A stretch of DNA of 32,745 bases from a virus. Shown here piece after piece: positions 15,567-24,490 of this stretch (its first letter is position 1; each line of letters starts with the position of its first letter). The stretch lies in the IMG/VR virus record IMGVR_UViG_3300041405_000398, positions 1 to 32,745 of that record; one strand, 5' to 3'. The notes beneath the pieces are model-generated. The model saw nothing but the letters and a program-made list of their open reading frames with translations. It did no database searches and was not told the origin of the DNA. The position numbers were made by a program, and so were the translations under genes.

Positions 15567-16015
15567 CAGCGCAGACCCTCGATCTCAGCAGCGGCCAGGT
15601 ACGGCACGCCATTGATGCGAATGAAGTCCGGACTGGTGACGTCGAACGGCACCTTATGCTTGGATTTTTCGCCACCTTTCTGGTCGATCCCCAGCAGGCT
15701 GGAGACCTTCAATTTGCAGCCGAAGGCCTCGACGCGCAGTTCTTCCTCACCTGCCTTGGCAAAGAAAACGATGTCGAACGTTTCCAGCCCGCGAAAACTC
15801 CCTGCAGTGCGCGCCGCCTCGATCAGCAGGTTGAAGTTGCTGGTGTCGAACTCGAACTCACCGCTAGCCGAGACATCGCCGTCGACGTGGCCATCAGGCA
15901 CGCCCTTGCTCTGCGCCACGGCAGTGTTGTCCGTGACATCCAGGGTGCAGTTCTCAACGTGGACCTGCAGATCACCCAGGTTCACGTCGAAGTTTTTGCC
16001 GCCAATACGTGACAT
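15566..16015 (-). CDS. Tail tube protein (DUF2597-like)
   Basis: A 149-residue protein following the sheath gene, the standard place of the tail tube subunit. The sequence begins 'MSRIGGKNFDVNLGDLQVHV' and has alternating strands ('ASGEFEFDTSNFNLLIEAARTAG', 'FDIVFFAKAGEEELRVEAFGC') as expected from tube proteins, and resembles the DUF2597 family found in kappa-like phages. GGAG is nine bases before ATG 16015. The tube polymerises around the tape measure inside the sheath. Family name is from memory. Confidence 0.75.
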   Translation of the reverse strand: MSRIGGKNFDVNLGDLQVHVENCTLDVTDNTAVAQSKGVPDGHVDGDVSASGEFEFDTSNFNLLIEAARTAGSFRGLETFDIVFFAKAGEEELRVEAFGCKLKVSSLLGIDQKGGEKSKHKVPFDVTSPDFIRINGVPYLAAAEIEGLR

Positions 16016-16021
16016 AGGGGA

Positions 16022-17137
16022 TTACTCCGAATCGTCGGTGGAAAGATCGAGGGCGATGTTTGCCGTCAGGTCCTTCGGGCAATTGAGCGGTCGGATCTTG
16101 ATGTAGAGCTCGACCTTGGTTTTGCTGAGCCACACCAGGACGATGTCGCCGTCCTTCGGCGCCTCGATCTCACCAGGGAACACTTGACCGGCGAACGTGG
16201 CGGACTTGGCCATCTGGCGCAGGGGTTTCATCAGCGCACTGATAGCGGCGGCCACGCTGTTGGGGGTGTTGTTCAGGCGGCGATCGGCTACGCGACGAAT
16301 CAGCAGCGGGCGTACCTGGCGTGCGGCTTTGTCAGCCAGGCGCAAGTACTCCACCACTTGGAAGTCGCTGGCAGGGGCATCAAGCATGTTGCCGTCGCCC
16401 CAGAACACGCCCGGATAATCCGGATAGGTCTGCGACACAGAGAAACGCGCCTTGTCCAACTCCGCACGGATAGCGGATGGGAGCGGCACACCTTCAAGGT
16501 CACTGGGGATAGCCCCCAAGCCCAGTACGGCGCCGGAAGCCACACGCATTGGACTGTCGGCAATACTCACAGCAGCGTTCGCCAATCGACCAGCCAGCAC
16601 GCCCAGGTCATTGCCGTGCAGCTGAGGCACCACCAGGACACGCGGCGCGGCAAGCCCCGTGGTAATTGCTCGCTGCTCGACCAGGTATTGATCCCAAGTC
16701 TGCAGCACGGTGATGCCGGCACTGGCCGCCATCACGAAAGCCCGACGGCCGTAGACGTTATTCAGAGCGATCGCCGCGTCATGCATGGCCGACAGTTGCG
16801 CTGCAGCCGTCACCGGCTTGGTGATTACCACTCCCTCGACGGAGTATCCCTGCTGTTGGGCCTGTTCCAGTGCTTCGGACCATTCACCATCCGCCGCGAT
16901 CGGCGCAGCCAGGCAGGCCCAACGATCGCCGCCGTTCAGCTTCGCGGCAGTGATCTGGGTTTTCAGATCACTGGCCGGAATGCCGAGCGCGCTGTCCAGG
17001 TCGCTGTCGGTGTTCAAAGGAATAAGCTGTCCGAGGCTCTTCGCGCCGGTGCCAATGAAAAGGAAATAGCGCTCGATCTCAGTCACGGCACCTTGGCCCA
17101 GATTGAGATTGTTTACGCTGACTTTGCCAAGTGCCAT
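16022..17137 (-). CDS. Tail sheath protein (DUF2586-like)
   Basis: A 371-residue protein that I take as the contractile sheath. It opens 'MALGKVSVNNLNLGQGAVTEIERYFLF', contains an alpha/beta core ('GYSVEGVVITKPV', 'RAFVMAASAGITVLQTW') and ends with a 'DGDIVLVWLSKTKVELYIKIRPLNCPKDLTANIALDL' strand set, which is the pattern of sheath C-termini that exchange strands. It matches DUF2586, the sheath of kappa-like phages, which differs from P2 gpFI. GAGG precedes ATG 17137 at six bases. Presence shows that the tail is contractile (myovirus). Confidence 0.8.
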   Translation of the reverse strand: MALGKVSVNNLNLGQGAVTEIERYFLFIGTGAKSLGQLIPLNTDSDLDSALGIPASDLKTQITAAKLNGGDRWACLAAPIAADGEWSEALEQAQQQGYSVEGVVITKPVTAAAQLSAMHDAAIALNNVYGRRAFVMAASAGITVLQTWDQYLVEQRAITTGLAAPRVLVVPQLHGNDLGVLAGRLANAAVSIADSPMRVASGAVLGLGAIPSDLEGVPLPSAIRAELDKARFSVSQTYPDYPGVFWGDGNMLDAPASDFQVVEYLRLADKAARQVRPLLIRRVADRRLNNTPNSVAAAISALMKPLRQMAKSATFAGQVFPGEIEAPKDGDIVLVWLSKTKVELYIKIRPLNCPKDLTANIALDLSTDDSE

Positions 17138-17148
17138 GCAGTGCCTCG

Positions 17149-17832
17149 CTAGCGGGGAGAATTAAGGATTTGTTGGAGCACCTGGTTCAGCAGCAGGCCG
17201 GTGTCGCGTTCGGTGCTGACCCCGATGAACTGGCGCTTGGGCAAGGTGATTTCCCAGCTCTGGGCGCCGCTGCTCTCGGCTTTTTCATCGTCCAGGATCC
17301 GGATCAGCAGGCCAGCCTTGGCATAATTCACATGCTCTTGAATCCACGCCACAGACGGACGCGTGAGGCTTTTTTTGCCTTCCTGGCGCACCTTGAAGCC
17401 CAGCCTGCGCAGCCGTTTGGCCTGTTTTTCCGTAGCAGCCAGACCGACGGGGACGATGTTCCACTTGCGCATTTGGGCGGCGGTGCGGCGCTCGCTGACG
17501 CCGTGGTGCTGCTGCGATGCGACCCAGCTGGTCAGTGCGTTGCGCCAACCCAACTCGGCCTCATTGGCGTTCACGCGAGTGACCACCATCAGCTTGGCCA
17601 GGCCGGCTTCCATCTTTTTTTTGCCCTTGGCGGATCCTTTGCGCGCCTCGAACGGCGTGCCGTCCAGGTTCTGCTGGTCTCTCGCCCGCTTACGGCTCAT
17701 TGTCCGTACGCGCTTGGTGACGTTATTGAGCAGGCGCCGGCGCAGCTGCGGCGGCAGGCTTAGCAATGCCAGCTGCTCACGAATGCCCAAATAGCCGCGG
17801 GCATCGAGCTCGAACGTGCTACGCCCGGCCAT
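17149..17832 (-). CDS. S: Phage virion morphogenesis / tail completion protein S
   Basis: A 227-residue protein of the P2 gpS / virion morphogenesis family. 'RRLLNNVTKRVRTMSRKRARDQQNLDGTPFEARK' is the usual signature: a basic helix followed by D-G-x-P-F/Y. It helps finish the tail so that it can join the head. It is somewhat longer than P2 gpS (about 150). It overlaps the end of gene R by 14 bases and precedes the sheath gene. Confidence 0.85.
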   Translation of the reverse strand: MAGRSTFELDARGYLGIREQLALLSLPPQLRRRLLNNVTKRVRTMSRKRARDQQNLDGTPFEARKGSAKGKKKMEAGLAKLMVVTRVNANEAELGWRNALTSWVASQQHHGVSERRTAAQMRKWNIVPVGLAATEKQAKRLRRLGFKVRQEGKKSLTRPSVAWIQEHVNYAKAGLLIRILDDEKAESSGAQSWEITLPKRQFIGVSTERDTGLLLNQVLQQILNSPR

Positions 17833-18265
17833 AACTCGCCACCTCGCCGTGCTCAGCTATCCACAGATCAAAGGGGACAAACGCCCAGGTCTTACCGAAG
17901 GCCTCAATCTCGCCGGCGGGATCCTCGGCCAGGTATTGCGGCTCGTTGAACTCAAGGGTGATGTCCACGTCGGCCAGGTCGTTGTCGAGCATCGTGATGT
18001 CGAACTTCGGCGCCGGCAGTTCGTCGCGCTCCTGGTCATTGTTTTCAAGCCAGCTGCCCACCAATGCCATTAGGCGGCCGGGGTGATCGGCGAAACGCTC
18101 CAGGGCGATCGTCGCGCTGTAACGCATGTCACCCATGTGCAGGCCGTCGACGTCGGGCTTCCAGATCAGGTCCAGGTTCACCTGGTCGGTCCAGCTGTCG
18201 AGCTGCTCCGGCAGCACCAACTGACGCTCGAGCAGGTACGTGGTGAGAGCGCGCAGTTTGATCAC
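17819..18265 (-). CDS. R: Tail completion protein R
   Basis: A 148-residue protein of the P2 gpR family (phage tail completion R). The N-terminus 'MIKLRALTTYLLERQL' followed by 'HMGDMRYSATIALERFADHPGRLMALVGSWLENND' and 'ITMLDNDLADVDITLEFNEP' is highly typical. The start codon is GTG at 18265, overlapping the stop of gene L as GTGA. It acts with gpS in tail completion. Confidence 0.88.
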   Translation of the reverse strand: MIKLRALTTYLLERQLVLPEQLDSWTDQVNLDLIWKPDVDGLHMGDMRYSATIALERFADHPGRLMALVGSWLENNDQERDELPAPKFDITMLDNDLADVDITLEFNEPQYLAEDPAGEIEAFGKTWAFVPFDLWIAEHGEVASYGRA

Positions 18266-18723
18266 AGGAGTGCCGCCGTAATGCGGCCACGGCCCTGAAG
18301 CGATCGCACGGCCTGTTGGCTGAACTCGAGGAAGGTCTCGCCACGCTCGGGCAATTCCTTACCAGTGTTCTCCGCACTGTCACGGCGCGTCACGGTGGCG
18401 AACTGGGTCAACAAGCTGGACTTGGCGCGGCAGTAAACGGCACGCTTGTACGTCGCTGCGTGAAATGTGCGTTCCTGCAGCACCGTAGGGTCTGCAGATT
18501 CCACAGAGGTGATGCCTACGGATTGCCATGCTGCTTTGCGCTTGGCGAGATCCCGGTTGACCTCGATCATTGCCGTGGTCAGATCAGTGGCCAGCATGTC
18601 TACCAGGTACTCCGCCGGCAGGCGGTACCCCTTCTGGAATTCGGACAAGGAGAGGTTCGGCCAGAAGCCGTCGTTCTCGATCGCCTGATCCACAAAGGTG
18701 GTGGGTTTCCCGGAAAAGCTCAT
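18262..18723 (-). CDS. L: Head completion/stabilisation protein L
   Basis: A 153-residue protein of the P2 gpL family. It has 'WPNLSLSEFQKGYRLPAEY' near the N-terminus and 'YKRAVYCRAKSSLLTQFATVTRRDSAENTGKEL' later, the typical helical pair. It binds at the portal vertex after DNA packaging. Gene X (LysM tail protein) and the P2 lysis genes that follow L in P2 are missing here; gene R comes next directly. Confidence 0.88.
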   Translation of the reverse strand: MSFSGKPTTFVDQAIENDGFWPNLSLSEFQKGYRLPAEYLVDMLATDLTTAMIEVNRDLAKRKAAWQSVGITSVESADPTVLQERTFHAATYKRAVYCRAKSSLLTQFATVTRRDSAENTGKELPERGETFLEFSQQAVRSLQGRGRITAALL

Positions 18724-18821
18724 TGCTGGGCACTCAAATAGGGGCGGGAAAACTGTTTCAGTGGGTCAGGCCATAAATGGTTGGCTCACATCCACAGTTT
18801 CTCGCCGGGGGGGGTAGTCGG

Positions 18822-19541
18822 TTATTCGGCGGCTTTCTCAGCCAGTTCTTTTGTCAATGCCTTGCGAGCGCCTTCCAGGCGAGTACCCACACCGATGCCT
18901 TCGTACAGCGCTTCCGCACGTTCGAAGTGGGTGATGGCTTTCGCAAACTCCCGCTGATCCAGCGCGAGAATCCCTATTTGCTTGTGGTAGCGAGCCGGAA
19001 TGCGCTCAAAGAGCTTCCATTCACCGTCCACCAAAGGCAGCAGGTTGGAGAGGTACGGTTCGGGACTTCGTTTGGCCTTGTACTCAGCCTCGGCCCAGTC
19101 GATCACCTCATCAGCGACGAAGGTCGGCACATCACGCTTGAAGCGCTCAGGCAACTGCTGTTCTTGCGACATGGCGAAGTTCGCCAGGTCCAGACCCGCT
19201 TCGAATTGCTCGGTGTCGAACAACCAAACCAGGACCTGCATCACTACCAAGTTCGGGAAACTCAATCCGGAATCGCGGTAGCGCTGCACGTAGTCCAGGT
19301 ACTTGGGCAGCAGGTCGTCACGCTTGAGTTGCTGACGCAGTTCGCGGCTGTTGATCGCGCCAATGCGTTCGAGGTCCTGAGCCAGCGCGTCTTCCATCAG
19401 CTTCAAGTGTTTTTTGCCGTTGGCTGGGCTGGAGAGCGCAGTGGCGGATGAATAAACCATCACCTCGGCACCGGCACGGGCACGGGCAGCCGCTGGCCCT
19501 TCGGCTTGGACGCGGCGCTTGTGCGCCAGTGCCAGGCTCAT
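18822..19541 (-). CDS. M: Terminase small subunit M
   Basis: A 239-residue protein of the P2 gpM family. The pattern 'LKLMEDALAQDLERIGAINSR' followed by 'KYLDYVQRYRDSGLSFPNLVVMQVLVWLFDTEQFEAGLDLANFAM' is characteristic. It recognises the cos/packaging site and works with the large subunit gpP. Its start shares a base with the stop of the capsid gene (TGATG at 19541). A 98-base spacer with an eight-G run separates it from gene L, the longest gap in this part of the operon. Confidence 0.9.
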   Translation of the reverse strand: MSLALAHKRRVQAEGPAAARARAGAEVMVYSSATALSSPANGKKHLKLMEDALAQDLERIGAINSRELRQQLKRDDLLPKYLDYVQRYRDSGLSFPNLVVMQVLVWLFDTEQFEAGLDLANFAMSQEQQLPERFKRDVPTFVADEVIDWAEAEYKAKRSPEPYLSNLLPLVDGEWKLFERIPARYHKQIGILALDQREFAKAITHFERAEALYEGIGVGTRLEGARKALTKELAEKAAE

Positions 19542-20557
19542 CAGACGAGCTCCACGTTTTCGGCTGCGGCGAATTTTTCCAGCTGTTCGATCACGTAGCC
19601 TTCGTTGCGGCCGTTGTAGTCTTCGACGCGAGACCGTTTCGGGTTCTCGATCAAGTGACGACGCCAGCTGCTGTCCTGGAAGTAGATCGACAGGTTGTCC
19701 CAGCTGGTGACGACCACGGCGTTAACCGGGAAGTGAGGCACGGTGAAGGTAGGCAGACCGCCGTAGGTCGCAATGACCTGTGCACTTTCAATACGTTCTT
19801 TCTCGGTGGGCTTGCCGGCCTGGTTGGAGTACAGCTTGGCCTTGTCAGCCGCCAGCAGGTCGCTGCCAACGATGGCGATCAGGTCGCCGCCGTCACGGAA
19901 CACCGAGCTGACCATCTGCTTGACGTCGTGCACCAGGGCGTCGAGATTTTCGTAATCGCCGCCGGCGCCGAGGGTGATTTTCCCAGCAGTGGCGCCCTCC
20001 TCGAGCACCTGCTCAGGGATCTGCTCGCGGGCGATCTGCAACCAGCCCTTGTTGACGTCCTGCAGCATCGGGCTGGTGGCCAGGTTCGTCTGTGGCGCAG
20101 CCGAAACGCCATGCCAGCCGATCATGATGCGGTCGAGGGCGATTTGCTTCTGCACAGCGGCAGAGTAGCGATCGGAGAAGTCCGGGAACTTGGCCCAGCT
20201 GTCGATCTTGGCAAAGGGCAGACCCACGTCCGATTCCGTGTGGAACAGCTCATAACCCAGGCCGTTCAGATCGGAAACGTCCTTGGCTTCGCGGTCGGTG
20301 GTCTTGGTGTTGGTACGGCTGGTCACCGGACCGTTCACGCCGAACATGACCTTCTCGCCCTTGATTTCGGTCACGGGCACGACGTTGATGCGTTCGAGGA
20401 AGTCCGCCCGCTCGGTGATCTTGTCGTTCAGTTCCTGGGCAATGCTCGGCTCGACGTTGAACTGGCGACTCACGTCGACGTTATAGGTCTCGGCGATCGC
20501 CACACAAAGAGCGGTGTACTGCAGCGCTGCACGATTGCTTAAAGATTGCTGGCTCAT
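19541..20557 (-). CDS. N: Major capsid protein N
   Basis: A 338-residue major capsid protein of the P2 gpN family. 'SRQFNVEPSIAQELNDKITERADFL' and 'INVVPVTEIKGEKVMFGVNGPVTSRT' are typical, as is the later 'GDLIAIVGSDLLAADKAKLY'. Length is near that of P2 gpN (357). The ATG at 20557 is chosen because it starts a family-like MSQQS sequence; the same frame is open to 20824 but that part lies in the scaffold gene. It uses the HK97 fold, and its N-terminus is normally trimmed by the scaffold protease. Confidence 0.94.
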   Translation of the reverse strand: MSQQSLSNRAALQYTALCVAIAETYNVDVSRQFNVEPSIAQELNDKITERADFLERINVVPVTEIKGEKVMFGVNGPVTSRTNTKTTDREAKDVSDLNGLGYELFHTESDVGLPFAKIDSWAKFPDFSDRYSAAVQKQIALDRIMIGWHGVSAAPQTNLATSPMLQDVNKGWLQIAREQIPEQVLEEGATAGKITLGAGGDYENLDALVHDVKQMVSSVFRDGGDLIAIVGSDLLAADKAKLYSNQAGKPTEKERIESAQVIATYGGLPTFTVPHFPVNAVVVTSWDNLSIYFQDSSWRRHLIENPKRSRVEDYNGRNEGYVIEQLEKFAAAENVELV

Positions 20558-20558
20558 G

Positions 20559-21467
20559 TCACAGCACCCGCTTTTTGGTGTCGGTGGAACCGGTGGTTTT
20601 CGGCAGTGGCAGACCGGTGGTGGTGTTGAATGCCTTTTCCAGCAGTGCTTCGATGCGATCGAGACGCTTGCTGTCGCCGCCGTTTTTCGCGAACTCGCGA
20701 TCCGTTTCGGCTTCCGCCACGATGGCGTCGACAGCTGCCTTGACGTCATCGACTTCGGTGGTAACCGGGGCGGTGACCTCAACAGCCGCAGGCTCGACCA
20801 CGGCGGCAAGGCCGGCGACGACAAGCGCGAGTTGTTCGGTCAAGGCCTTCAGCGCCTTGGCTGTAGCTTCATCCATTGGGGGTTTGCTCTCGGTGGTGGG
20901 GGTCTGGGTCGTTTCGGTTGGGGTTTCTTCAACAGCGAAGCGCTTGAACAAGCGGGTCAGCATGTTGGTCAACACACCGATCTCGCCCTTGGGCGCCTCC
21001 TCCCCCAGCTCGCCGAGAGGGACAGACGCGGCGTAATGCACGGGCTCGCCGGTTTTGCGGGAAAAGTAGAGTTCCTGGGTACCCAGGCTCGCCGGCGAAT
21101 CGGTCACGGCAAGGCCGGACAAGTAGGCTTTGCCGCTGTTTGCGAAGTTCGGGGTGATCTCAATGCTGGTGAACAGCTTCTCGCCCTGATCATTGAGGCA
21201 GAGCAGCTTGTCGTTAGGCTTGAGTTGGGCTTCCAAAGCGACCTGGCCTGGCTCCAGGTCTTCGGATTCTTCAACCAGGCGTACCGCGAAAACGGTGCCG
21301 TAGGATCCAGCCAAACGTTCGTGTTCGGACCAGATCACGGCCGTGTATTTGGCGAGGCTGTAGGTCTCAGCGATATCACGCAGTTCCTGGGGAAGGATCT
21401 CGCGACCATCAGCAGTGGTGCCGCTGGTGGCGACACGTTTCCAGTACGAAACAAGGGAACGGGGCAT
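20559..21467 (-). CDS. O: Capsid scaffolding protein / protease O
   Basis: A 302-residue protein of the P2 gpO family, internal scaffold with an N-terminal protease. 'RVATSGTTADGREI' at the start and 'SIEITPNFANSGKAYLSGLAVTDSPASLGT' match the protease part (the conserved Ser lies in the last block). A Pro/Thr linker (about residues 190-205) and a long Ala/Val-rich C-terminal helix form the scaffold. I prefer ATG 21467 because of family alignment; a GTG at 21542 in the same frame is an alternative and would add 25 residues. It is the first gene of the long leftward late operon. Confidence 0.88.
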   Translation of the reverse strand: MPRSLVSYWKRVATSGTTADGREILPQELRDIAETYSLAKYTAVIWSEHERLAGSYGTVFAVRLVEESEDLEPGQVALEAQLKPNDKLLCLNDQGEKLFTSIEITPNFANSGKAYLSGLAVTDSPASLGTQELYFSRKTGEPVHYAASVPLGELGEEAPKGEIGVLTNMLTRLFKRFAVEETPTETTQTPTTESKPPMDEATAKALKALTEQLALVVAGLAAVVEPAAVEVTAPVTTEVDDVKAAVDAIVAEAETDREFAKNGGDSKRLDRIEALLEKAFNTTTGLPLPKTTGSTDTKKRVL

Positions 21468-21612
21468 GGGCGATAACTGCGCTCGATCGGTGATTTGAGC
21501 CGCCAAGATAGGGGTCGGCTTAGCACCAAACAAACGGTTCACTTTTGCGTTGGTCCTATTTCACCGTTCGAGGTTTAACGCAGATTTTAAGCGCACGTTT
21601 CGAGTGTTTTCG

Positions 21613-21627
21613 CCGCATAGACTGCGG
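21613..21627. promoter_or_regulatory. Dyad in the divergent late promoter region
   Basis: CCGCA-N5-TGCGG is a perfect 5-bp dyad between the divergent scaffold (O) and large terminase (P) genes, just before the ATG of P. A TAAAAT hexamer for leftward transcription lies at 21589-21584. I do not find an exact P2-type Ogr site (TGT-N12-ACA), so binding of the phage's own Ogr-like activator is only a possibility. Confidence 0.35.
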
Positions 21628-21629
21628 AC

Positions 21630-23627
21630 ATGCCATACGCCCCCGAACTTAAAGAAGCCGCCAAACGCCTTTATTTACGCCGCTGCAAGCCGCGTGAAAT
21701 TCAGGCGCAATTGTCCCTGCCCAACATCCGGATCGTTTACTACTGGATCCGCCAGGGTGAGTGGGACGACATGCTGTCGGATGAAGAACCACTGACGGCG
21801 GTCGGGCGGCGCATCACTCTACTTTTGGACAAAGCCACTTCGCTAACCAAAGGCGACCTGGACGAACTCGACCGGCTGACCACCATCCGTGATCGGCTGA
21901 TCAAGCAGTCAGTTAAACCCGCAACGGCGCCGATCGGAGATCTGCCGGCAGACGATGGCCATCGCAAAGAAGGGCAACGCAGCGAGCGGCGTGACCGCAG
22001 CGATCGCAATGAGAAAGGCGGCAAGAAACGCGAGAAGAAGGCGAAAAACGAAGTCGGCGACCTGACGGAGGTCGACTTCCTCGACAAGTTCATCAGCAAG
22101 ATGTACGGCTATCAGAAAGAGCTGTTCGCAGCTAAACAGAACCCGCTGACCAGTCGAATCCGCAACATCCTGAAAAGCCGTCAGGTGGGCCTGACCTACT
22201 ACTTCGCAGGCGAAGCGTTCATGGACGCCGTGCTGACCGGCGATAATCAGATATTCCTGTCGGCCAGCCGCGCCCAGTCCGAGATCTTCCGCAGCTACAT
22301 CATCTCGTTTGCCCAGGAATGGTTTGGTCTGGAGCTTACGGGCAACCCGATCGTGCTCAGCAAAGACGGCAAGCCGTGGGCAGAACTGCGCTTTCTCAGC
22401 ACCAACAGCAGCACCGCCCAGGGTCACCATGGCCACGTCTACGTCGACGAGTACTTCTGGATTCGCGACTTTGAAAAGCTGAACACCGTTGCCAGCGCCA
22501 TGGCCACCCACAAAAAGTGGCGCAAGACCTACTTTTCAACGCCCAGCGCCGTGTCGCACCAGGCGTACCCGTTCTGGACCGGCGAGAAATTCCGCAACAG
22601 CAAACGCAAAAACGCGAAGGATCCGTGGCCGAGCGAAGCACAGGCTGCTGCTGGCTCGCTCTGTCCGGACGGGCAATGGCGCAAGGTCATCACGATCCTC
22701 GACGCCATCGCCGGCGGCTGTGATCTGTTCGACCTCGAGCAGCTGCAGTTGGAGTACGACGAGGACAAGTTTCAGCAGCTGTTCATGTGCAAGTTCATCG
22801 ACAGCACGCAGAGCGCCTTCTCCCTGGTCGACCTCGAGCGCTGTTACTCCGACCTGTCGTTGTGGACCGACTACGACCCGGACGAGCCGCGTCCATTCGG
22901 CAACAGCCCGGTGTGGATTGGCTACGACCCCAGCCGCACCCGCGACGACGCCAGCTGCGTGGTCATCGCCCCGCCGTTGGAGGATGGCGGCAAGTTCCGG
23001 ATTCTGGAGAAGTACAGCTGGCGGGGGCAGTCGTTCAAGTACCAGGCGGACCAGGTCAAGAAACTCACCGAGCGCTTCAACGTCCAGCACATCGGTATCG
23101 ATACCACCGGCATCGGTTACGGCGTGTTCGACCTGGTGCGCGACTTTTACCCGCGTGCGACCTCGATCCACTACAGCCTCGAGACCAAAAACACTCTAGT
23201 GCTCAAGGCCCAGGACACGATTCAGGGCAGCCGGATCGAGTGGGACGCAGGCTGGAACGACATCGCCCAGGCCTTCCTGACGATCAAGCGCGGCACCACT
23301 GGCGGTGGCCAAGTCACCTACAGCGCATCGCGTACCGACGCCTCGGGCCACGCGGACATTGCCTGGGCGATCATGCATGCCCTGGCCCATGAACCTCTCA
23401 ACACCAACAAGCAGCGGCGCAGCCGCTACACATTCAGCGGATCAAGCACCCATGGGCAAACCAGCAAAAACCCAGCAGCAAAAACCGGCCACCGGTCCGA
23501 TGCGAGCATTTCAATTCGGTGCGCCGGAGCAGGTCCTGACCGAAAACATCGGGCACTACCTTGGCGTGTTCGCCACTCACGACGGCCGCACGTACACGCC
23601 ACCGGTGTCGCGCCAAGGCTTGGCTAA
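21630..23627 (+). CDS. P: Terminase large subunit P (reading frame extended at the C-terminus)
   Basis: The DNA packaging motor/nuclease of the P2 gpP family. Residues 1-60 contain a helix-turn-helix-like segment ('KPREIQAQLSLPN'). The ATPase has the variant Walker A region 'LKSRQVGLTYYFAGEA' (181-196) and Walker B 'HGHVYVDEYFW' with D273-E274. The nuclease part shows 'WIGYDPSRTRDDASCVV' and 'IGIDTTGIGYG' acidic blocks. P2 gpP has about 590 residues and this frame 665; the last 58 or so codons lie inside the portal gene in another frame and look like noise. Codon 604 is GGA (23439-23441), one base away from a stop. A packaging protein with a natural end near residue 603 was probably ancestral. 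Confidence 0.9.
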   Translation: MPYAPELKEAAKRLYLRRCKPREIQAQLSLPNIRIVYYWIRQGEWDDMLSDEEPLTAVGRRITLLLDKATSLTKGDLDELDRLTTIRDRLIKQSVKPATAPIGDLPADDGHRKEGQRSERRDRSDRNEKGGKKREKKAKNEVGDLTEVDFLDKFISKMYGYQKELFAAKQNPLTSRIRNILKSRQVGLTYYFAGEAFMDAVLTGDNQIFLSASRAQSEIFRSYIISFAQEWFGLELTGNPIVLSKDGKPWAELRFLSTNSSTAQGHHGHVYVDEYFWIRDFEKLNTVASAMATHKKWRKTYFSTPSAVSHQAYPFWTGEKFRNSKRKNAKDPWPSEAQAAAGSLCPDGQWRKVITILDAIAGGCDLFDLEQLQLEYDEDKFQQLFMCKFIDSTQSAFSLVDLERCYSDLSLWTDYDPDEPRPFGNSPVWIGYDPSRTRDDASCVVIAPPLEDGGKFRILEKYSWRGQSFKYQADQVKKLTERFNVQHIGIDTTGIGYGVFDLVRDFYPRATSIHYSLETKNTLVLKAQDTIQGSRIEWDAGWNDIAQAFLTIKRGTTGGGQVTYSASRTDASGHADIAWAIMHALAHEPLNTNKQRRSRYTFSGSSTHGQTSKNPAAKTGHRSDASISIRCAGAGPDRKHRALPWRVRHSRRPHVHATGVAPRLG

Positions 23628-24486
23628 GCTGCTGCGCGCCAACGCGCACCACGGCGCCATTCCGGGGTTCAAGCGCAACCTGCTGCTGCGTGAGTTCATC
23701 GCCTCCCCAGGTTGTTCGGTTCAGACGATGAGCCGTGCCGGTTTGGATTTCATGGTGTTTGGAGAGGCGTACTTTCGGCGCAACAGAAACGCGTTCGGCC
23801 AAGTGCTGCAAATGGATCACCTGCCCACGATCAACATGCGGGTAAAGGTCGGAGGCGGGTTTGTGATGCTGCAGAAGGACAGCAAAGAGGTGGAGTTCGA
23901 GGAACACGAAGTCGAGCACGTCATGAACTACGACGTGGAGCAGAACATCTACGGCGTGCCCGACTACCTAGGCGGCATGCAGGCACTGCTACTCAACGAG
24001 GCCGCCACCCTCTTCCGCCGGCGCTACTACAGCAACGGCGCGCACGCGGGATACATCTTCTATACCAACGACCCAAACCTGACCGAGGCCGATGAAGAGT
24101 CGCTGCGCGAACAGATCAGCGCCAGCAAAGGTGTGGGCAACTTCCGATCGTTGTTCGTGAACATCCCGGGCGGTACCGAGAAGGCGATTCAGATCATCCC
24201 GGTCGGTGACTTTCAGGCCAAGGACGAATTGGAGAAGGTGAAGAACATCACGCGAAACGATGTGATCGCGGCCTGGCGAATGAACCCTGCGTTGGCCGGC
24301 ATCATCCCGGAAAACAGCGCGGGTTTTGGCGATATCGAAAAGATCGATCGGGTGTACACCAGCAACGAGATTCGGCCGATCTGCCAGCTGTTCAATCAAC
24401 TGAACGACTCGTTGCGGGAAGACAGGCGTTTCACCTGGCGGGAAACCAACCCCCCAGTGGATACCACTGTATCCGGTACGGTTTGA
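23452..24486 (+). CDS. Q: Portal protein Q
   Basis: A 344-residue portal protein of the P2 gpQ/PBSX family, the same length as P2 gpQ. Typical blocks are 'HGAIPGFKRNLLLREFI', 'AGLDFMVFGEAYFRRNRN', 'VPDYLGGMQALLLNEAATLFRRRYYSNGAHAG' and 'RNDVIAAWRMNPALAGIIPE'. Twelve copies form the ring through which DNA enters. The ATG at 23452 starts the conserved N-terminus (MGKPAK); the frame is open upstream to 23305 within the terminase gene. It overlaps the extended terminase frame by 176 bases. Confidence 0.93.
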   Translation: MGKPAKTQQQKPATGPMRAFQFGAPEQVLTENIGHYLGVFATHDGRTYTPPVSRQGLAKLLRANAHHGAIPGFKRNLLLREFIASPGCSVQTMSRAGLDFMVFGEAYFRRNRNAFGQVLQMDHLPTINMRVKVGGGFVMLQKDSKEVEFEEHEVEHVMNYDVEQNIYGVPDYLGGMQALLLNEAATLFRRRYYSNGAHAGYIFYTNDPNLTEADEESLREQISASKGVGNFRSLFVNIPGGTEKAIQIIPVGDFQAKDELEKVKNITRNDVIAAWRMNPALAGIIPENSAGFGDIEKIDRVYTSNEIRPICQLFNQLNDSLREDRRFTWRETNPPVDTTVSGTV

Positions 24487-24490
24487 GGGG

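Noticed and set aside
16184-17152. Long plus-strand frame (322 codons) opposite to the sheath gene
   Set aside because: Antisense shadow of GC-rich coding DNA; no ribosome binding site, and the protein has no recognisable pattern.
19448-20542. Long plus-strand frame (364 codons) opposite to the capsid gene
   Set aside because: Antisense shadow; the minus strand carries the well-recognised major capsid protein.
22536-23171. Minus-strand frame opposite to the large terminase
   Set aside because: Antisense shadow without start signals; the terminase on the plus strand accounts for the sequence.
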